Part shown: positions 59,793-64,000 of the stretch, one piece after another | Position numbering within the stretch: position 1 is the first letter of the stretch | Layout: every line of letters begins with the position of its first letter | Assembly: GCA_031552235.1 (NCBI GenBank) | Contig: JAVBMR010000002.1 | Coordinates: forward strand, 62,001-126,000 | DNA: 64,000 nucleotides | Source of the DNA: WRDF01 sp031552235 | GTDB taxonomy: Bacteria; Bacteroidota; Bacteroidia; Bacteroidales; Rikenellaceae | Direction of reading: 5' to 3' | Made by a program: the position numbers and the translations under genes | The notes under the pieces: model-generated | The model's database searches: none | Seen by the model: only the letters and a program-made list of their open reading frames with translations | Told to the model about the DNA's origin: nothing

Positions 59793-59822
59793 AAAAAAGA
59801 CGCCTTGAAGGGCGTCTTTTTT
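59793..59822. terminator. terminator after the two-component operon
   Basis: A perfect 12-bp stem (AAAAAAGACGCC / GGCGTCTTTTTT) with a 6-base loop. Symmetric A and T runs, so it can also stop the convergent mgsA transcript. Confidence 0.88.
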
Positions 59823-59863
59823 ATGCGTACAGGCGGTCTGCGCTATCAGTATGCGGGTAAAAC

Positions 59864-60403
59864 CTATTGCTGTTTCTTGGGTTTGCGGCGAGGTCTTTTT
59901 TTGAAAGGGACTTTCGCTTTCTCGGCGCCGGCCCATGAACGTTTGATATAATTCGTGTAGTCCCTCACTTCGGGTGTGTAGTCCGGGTTGCCGAACAGCG
60001 GCGACGATATGATATAGTCGGCCGTAGAGCGGTTGAAGGCGGTCGGGACGTTGTATAACGTCGCCAGGCGGAGCAACGCCTTCACGTCCACGTCGTGCGG
60101 CTGGGCTTCCATAGGGTCCCAGAAGAAGAACATCGCGTCTATCTGTTCCTGCGCGATCATCGCCCCGAGCATCTGGTCGCCGCCAAGCGGTCCCGATTTC
60201 AGAAGGGTTATGTTGGCTTCCGCCTCTATGTTTTCGCCGCGGCGTTCGGCAAGTGTTTTTTCCACCATTTTGCCGGTCGTCCCCGTACATACGAGCTTGC
60301 ATTGCAGCAGCGCTTCCCAGTTCCATTCGACCCACGCGGCGAGGTCTTTCTTCATGTTGTCGTGGGCCACCAGAGCCAACGTCAGATTCTTTTTTGCGTC
60401 CAT
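59864..60403 (-). CDS. mgsA: methylglyoxal synthase
   Basis: Converts dihydroxyacetone phosphate to methylglyoxal and phosphate, a bypass of lower glycolysis under phosphate limitation or sugar stress. 179 aa (E. coli 152). Landmarks: LALVAHDNMKKDLAAW (about 9-24), LVCTGTTGKMVEK, LLKSGPLGGDQMLGAMIAQEQIDAMFFFWDPMEAQPHDVDVKALLRLATLYNVPTAFNRSTADYIISS, containing the catalytic aspartates of GGDQ and FWDP. The C terminus adds about 25 Lys/Arg-rich residues. A minus-strand TACCTTTG box lies at 60431-60438. Confidence 0.95.
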   Translation of the reverse strand: MDAKKNLTLALVAHDNMKKDLAAWVEWNWEALLQCKLVCTGTTGKMVEKTLAERRGENIEAEANITLLKSGPLGGDQMLGAMIAQEQIDAMFFFWDPMEAQPHDVDVKALLRLATLYNVPTAFNRSTADYIISSPLFGNPDYTPEVRDYTNYIKRSWAGAEKAKVPFKKRPRRKPKKQQ

Positions 60404-60430
60404 TTTTATCTTCTAATCATTTAATCGCCC

Positions 60431-60438
60431 CAAAGGTA
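60431..60438 (-). promoter_or_regulatory. -7 element of mgsA
   Basis: TACCTTTG on the minus strand, 28 bases before the mgsA start. No clear -33 box. Confidence 0.5.
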
Positions 60439-60482
60439 CGAATTTCGAAACTGCTTGCGGCATTTTCCGGGTAACGTTTTCG

Positions 60483-63458
60483 TTAATTCTTCCTGACGAT
60501 CGCCTTGTTGTTGCGGCCGTCGATGAAAATATACAGCGGCTCAGGGAAGCGTACCCGCCGGAAGAATTCGCCTTCGTACTCGGCCGGCATGGCGTCCAGC
60601 GCGGCGGTGTCGAGGCTCCCGTCGTTCAGGAACGGGCTGATGGAGAGGTAGCCTACACCGAACGACGTGAGGTTCTGGAAGAAGTGCGTGCCCTGGCTTG
60701 GTTCGACCCTGAAGTCCTCTATGCCGCATTCGACTATCACTTTCGACTCGGAGATGTCCGGCCACTTGACCGGTATCCCGAGCCACGGGTCGCTCGACCC
60801 CCAGCGGCCCGGCCCCACGAGGACATATCCGCTTCCTTCTTCCCGCATTTTGATGTTCAGGGCGCGTATCTCGGCGGCCATGCGTTCGGTATGAGTCGTG
60901 TCGAAATCCGCGTGTTTGACGTAGATTATATCCCTCACGTTCTCCACTGCGCCCACGCCGAGCGCCCTCTCTGCGTATATTATCGCGTCCGAGGTATCCA
61001 CCTCGGACCAATCGAGCGTGTTCTGCCCCTGTTTCTCCACTATGGGGCGTATTTGCAGGAAGTAGAACATCTGTTCGCGCCCCGGCGGAACGTCCATGTT
61101 GACGGCAAATTCTATCTCGACGGGCGTGCGCATCTCCCGGCTGCCCATTTCGAGCATGTCACGCAGGATGTCGGCCAGCGGAAAGGCGTCGTATTTCAGT
61201 ACGCGCGAGAACGTTATGATCTTGCGCCCTTCGACCAGGCTGCTTTCCGATATGTACTGGTTCTGCATATCCCAAGTCGAGGCGGCGTATTTCATGTTGC
61301 GGAAACCGCGTGCGGTAGCCGAATTTATCTCGAAGCGCTCCAGGTTCACGGCATCGTTTATCGAGGTGCGGAATTCCTCCGGCCTCAGGTTGAGGGCGTA
61401 CATTTCCTTCTGGGTGTCGCGCAGCGCGAGTTCCGGCGAGGAGAGCTGCAATGTGTTTTTCGGGTATTTCGGGGAGAACCGCAGGGTCTGGCCGCCGTCC
61501 ACAACCAACTTGCCCAGCCCCAGCGCGATGTTGGCGATGCCGTCTTCGGGCGTTTCGTCGCCGATGGGGTAGAAGTTGAGCGAACGCGCCACGCCGGATA
61601 TCGTCGGGAAATACCATCCCTGGTCTTCCGTGCCGCAGACTTCCTGTATTATGATCGCCATCTTCTCTTCGCTCAGCAGGTTGTCCGTGGCCATTATGTA
61701 GGCGCGGCTTGCGGCGTAGAAGACAGACGCGTAGACGCTTTTTATTGCTTTCCCCAACAGGCGCAGCATCTGGTCCGAGTTGCTCGTGTAGGGGATCATG
61801 TATGTCGAGTAGATGCCCGCGAACGGCTGGTAGTGGGAATCTTCCAGTTTAGAGCTTGAGCGTATGGCGAGCGGCCTTTTCGTGGTCTGGATGATGATCT
61901 TCAGGTGTTCCACGAGCTCTTCAGGCAGGCGTGCGCTCACGAATTCCGAGAGTATGTCGTCGTCCGAGAAGTCGGAGTTGATGACGTATTTCAGTCCGTT
62001 GTCCACGATGAAGCGGTCGAAATAATCGGTCGCGATGACTACCGTGCGCGGGATAAGAACCCTCGCCTTGGGATATTTGTCATAGAAACCGTGCTTGAGC
62101 ATCATGGTGTTGAAGAATGCCAGGCCACGGGCTTTGCCGCCTATCGAACCCGTACCCATCCGGGCGAAACCTATCGTTTCGTTGTATGTGTCGGGGTCGA
62201 ATTTCGCCACCACGCCCTGCCCGAGCATAAGCCGGTAGTCGTGGATTATGTTGCACAATGCAGCCCGCAGCTCGTCGGTCGATTCGAAGCTGCTGCTTTT
62301 CAGCTTTTTCACGGTCGAGGCAATGGTAAACAACCCGCGCGAGTAGAGCCATTTCGACAGGTTGTCGCGCGAGGTGTGGTAGCGCAGCACGTCTTCGGGC
62401 AGTTCGCGTATCAGGCGCTGCATGTCGCGCAGGTCTTTGGCGCGTCCTATGACCTCGCCCGTTTCGAGGTCGCGGAAAACGAAGTCGCCGAACCCGAACT
62501 CCTGGCCGATATAGTCGCCCAGCTCCAGAAGGAGCGTCTTGGAATATTTCAGCAGGAAGCCCACACCCAGCTCGGCCGCCACCTCGCGCATGCTCTCCTG
62601 CGAGGATTGGAGCAGGAACGGCATATAGGGGTCGTCGTGCTTGATAAGGCGGCACAGGTCGATGCCCGCGTCGAGTTTTTCCATTTCGCTCGGGTCGTTC
62701 TTGTGTATCACGAACCCCACGTCGGAAATGACCCCCAGCAGGTTTTCCTTGTACTTTTCGTACAGGCCCACCGCTTCGTCGTAGTTCGTGGCCAGCAGGA
62801 TCTTCGGGCGTGCGCGCTTGCGCATCATTTGCTGCTGTTCGTTCATCGCCTCGCGCAGGAACTCATGGCTTTGGTTCAGCACGAGCTTGTATATGGCCGG
62901 TAGGTAGGTGGAATAATATTTTATCGAGTCCTCCACGAGGAGTATCGCCTGGACTCCCTCTTCGAGTATGTCGTTGTCGGCGTTCATCCTGTCCTCGATG
63001 AGCTTTATGATCGCCAGCATCAGCTCGGCGTTGCCGTACCAGAAGAATATGTAGTCTATCGCCGACCGGTCTTCGTGGTCTATCCTGCGGAAAATGTCTT
63101 TCGAAAAGCTGGTCAGCAGCACCACAGGTAGTTCGGGGTATGTTTTCTTGACCTTCTTGGCGAAGTCGAACACGCTCAGCTCGCCGACGTTGTACATGGC
63201 GATAAGAAGGTCGTAATCTGTTTCTTTTTTCAGAATTTCGAGCGCCTCCCCGGCCGTCGCCACACGCGTTATCGAGGGAGGGTTGCTCAGGTTCAGGTCA
63301 TAATATTCCTGGTTGATCTGTGCTTCGAGTTGGCCGTCTTCTTCGAGTATGTATGCATCGTAGCTGCTGCATATCAGCATTATCTTGCGGATACGGCGTT
63401 GCATCAACTGGCGGTAGTCGGTACTGGAGGGCGCTGAAAATGACCTGGTAGTTTCCAT
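60483..63458 (-). CDS. receiver-PPDK_N hybrid (PEP/pyruvate-binding ATP-grasp protein)
   Basis: A 991-aa cytoplasmic protein. N-terminal receiver-like domain 1 (about 20-150) has Met where the phospho-Asp should be (DLLIAMYNVG). Receiver domain 2 (about 175-345) keeps it: AILLVEDSIKYY, GVISDVGFV, FLLKYSKT. Then comes a PPDK N-terminal ATP-grasp domain (about 430-800: RMGTGSIGGKARGLAFFN, RPLAIRSSSKLEDSHYQPFAGIYSTY, FYFLQIRPIVEKQ). The last 190 residues carry GYVLVGPGRWGSSDPWLGIPVKW and EPSQGTHFFQNLTSFGVGYL. No phosphohistidine domain (GGxxSH) or PEP TIM barrel follows, so it cannot be a normal PEP synthase. I use ATG 63458 (METTRSF); the frame is open to 63542. Function unknown. Confidence 0.85.
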   Translation of the reverse strand: METTRSFSAPSSTDYRQLMQRRIRKIMLICSSYDAYILEEDGQLEAQINQEYYDLNLSNPPSITRVATAGEALEILKKETDYDLLIAMYNVGELSVFDFAKKVKKTYPELPVVLLTSFSKDIFRRIDHEDRSAIDYIFFWYGNAELMLAIIKLIEDRMNADNDILEEGVQAILLVEDSIKYYSTYLPAIYKLVLNQSHEFLREAMNEQQQMMRKRARPKILLATNYDEAVGLYEKYKENLLGVISDVGFVIHKNDPSEMEKLDAGIDLCRLIKHDDPYMPFLLQSSQESMREVAAELGVGFLLKYSKTLLLELGDYIGQEFGFGDFVFRDLETGEVIGRAKDLRDMQRLIRELPEDVLRYHTSRDNLSKWLYSRGLFTIASTVKKLKSSSFESTDELRAALCNIIHDYRLMLGQGVVAKFDPDTYNETIGFARMGTGSIGGKARGLAFFNTMMLKHGFYDKYPKARVLIPRTVVIATDYFDRFIVDNGLKYVINSDFSDDDILSEFVSARLPEELVEHLKIIIQTTKRPLAIRSSSKLEDSHYQPFAGIYSTYMIPYTSNSDQMLRLLGKAIKSVYASVFYAASRAYIMATDNLLSEEKMAIIIQEVCGTEDQGWYFPTISGVARSLNFYPIGDETPEDGIANIALGLGKLVVDGGQTLRFSPKYPKNTLQLSSPELALRDTQKEMYALNLRPEEFRTSINDAVNLERFEINSATARGFRNMKYAASTWDMQNQYISESSLVEGRKIITFSRVLKYDAFPLADILRDMLEMGSREMRTPVEIEFAVNMDVPPGREQMFYFLQIRPIVEKQGQNTLDWSEVDTSDAIIYAERALGVGAVENVRDIIYVKHADFDTTHTERMAAEIRALNIKMREEGSGYVLVGPGRWGSSDPWLGIPVKWPDISESKVIVECGIEDFRVEPSQGTHFFQNLTSFGVGYLSISPFLNDGSLDTAALDAMPAEYEGEFFRRVRFPEPLYIFIDGRNNKAIVRKN

Positions 63459-63543
63459 CGTCTGAGAGGCTTGTATTTTGTAAAAATAGTGCAAAAAAAC
63501 GGGATAGCCTGCTTTTGTCCGAAATAAATGTGCGCCGCCCACA

Positions 63544-63573
63544 TTGCAGAACGCAGGCGGTTTATTATCTTTG
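63544..63573 (+). promoter_or_regulatory. promoter of the GNAT-like gene
   Basis: -33 aTTG (TTG 63544-63546), 19-base spacer, -7 TATCTTTG (63566-63573), 27 bases before the start. Confidence 0.7.
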
Positions 63574-63600
63574 TTATTCTAACTGTAATGGAATACCCTT

Positions 63601-64000
63601 ATGGAACGATATAAATTGGAGGTCGTAGAAACCAAAAAGCAGAAACGCGAATTCCTCGACCTCGCCCGCAGTATCTATGCCGGCAACCGCTATTGGGTCT
63701 ATCCGCTCGACAACGATATCGAAGCGGTGTTCGACCCCAAGAAGAACGAGCAATTCGCCGATGGCGAGGCCATAAGGTGGATACTGCGCGATGCTTCCGG
63801 CGAGGTCGTGGGCCGCATAGCGGCATTTTACAACAAGGATGTGGCCGCCCTCAACGACCAGCCCACAGGCGGATGCGGCTTCTTCGAATCGGTAAACGAC
63901 CAGAAAGTGGCCAACATCCTTTTCGATGCCGCCAAGTTGTGGCTGGAGCAGCGCGGGATGGAGGCGATGGACGGCCCGATAAACTTCGGCGACCGCGATT
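63601..64000 (+). CDS. GNAT-like conserved protein (3' end beyond window)
   Basis: The ATG at 63601 opens a frame that runs to the window edge, at least 133 residues: MERYKLEVVETKKQKREFLDLARSIY, NRYWVYPLDNDIEAVFDPKKNEQFADGEAIRWILRD, GEVVGRIAAFYNKDV, GGCGFFESVNDQKVANILFDAAKLWLEQRGMEAMDGPINFGDRD. The strand-turn-strand EAIRWILRDASGEVVGRIAAF and the helix before MEAMDGPINFG suggest an N-acetyltransferase fold, as in a long (about 380-aa) Bacteroidota family often annotated as GNAT. The substrate is unknown. It has a consensus promoter and is divergent from the receiver-PPDK_N gene. Confidence 0.75.
   Translation, partial: MERYKLEVVETKKQKREFLDLARSIYAGNRYWVYPLDNDIEAVFDPKKNEQFADGEAIRWILRDASGEVVGRIAAFYNKDVAALNDQPTGGCGFFESVNDQKVANILFDAAKLWLEQRGMEAMDGPINFGDRD

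Noticed and set aside
1..64000. CRISPR arrays, prophage, integrase, IS transposase, rRNA operon
   Set aside because: No regularly spaced direct repeats, phage structural genes, recombinases, transposases or rRNA sequence were seen in the window.

Overview
The window comes from a member of the Bacteroidota, most likely order Bacteroidales and plausibly an Alistipes-like Rikenellaceae. The evidence is SusC/SusD outer-membrane pairs, a hybrid two-component system, a 286-residue primary sigma factor of the Bacteroidota type, start codons that mostly lack a Shine-Dalgarno sequence, and many promoters with the Bacteroidota consensus (-33 TTTG, about 19-21 bases, -7 TAnnTTTG). The genus is an inference, based partly on the style of the intergenic repeats. 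The first 15 kb looks more AT-rich than the housekeeping part that follows.

Region 1 (1-15670) is one same-strand operon: SusC (start missing), SusD, two fasciclin-domain lipoproteins, a second SusC, a second SusD, and a large lipoprotein with the architecture of an M60 (enhancin/mucinase) peptidase but no HEXXH zinc motif. There is no glycoside hydrolase in it, so it looks like a surface capture/import machine, possibly for glycoproteins. It ends in a hairpin that also contains the promoter of an MG2/TonB-plug protein (15766-18522).

Region 2 (18.5-30 kb) is accessory. It has a hybrid sensor/regulator (HTCS) divergent from a GH43 enzyme, the pair bracketed by a short direct repeat. It also has a PrcB-like lipoprotein, a membrane protein/winged-helix/CreD module carrying the same palindrome at two promoters, an OprB-like porin, and a heparin-lyase-like enzyme behind a perfect 19-bp inverted repeat.

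Region 3 (30-49.6 kb) is mostly core: tRNA-Met, mscL, a flavin reductase, gyrB, an FtsE-like ATPase, a DUF2007 protein, a UDG-like protein, rnr, an SGNH hydrolase, miaB, metK behind a SAM-II-type riboswitch, an HtrA protease, rpoD, a GH32 fructanase, ruvC, lpxD and coaD. GC-rich modular repeats, one of them MITE-like, occupy many of the gaps.

Region 4 (49.7-64 kb) has a HAD phosphatase lipoprotein, three consecutive outer-membrane barrel proteins, another barrel protein, rpsP-rimM-mnmA, a NarL/LuxR-type two-component pair, mgsA, a receiver/PPDK-type ATP-grasp hybrid of unknown function, and the 5' end of a GNAT-like gene cut by the window edge.
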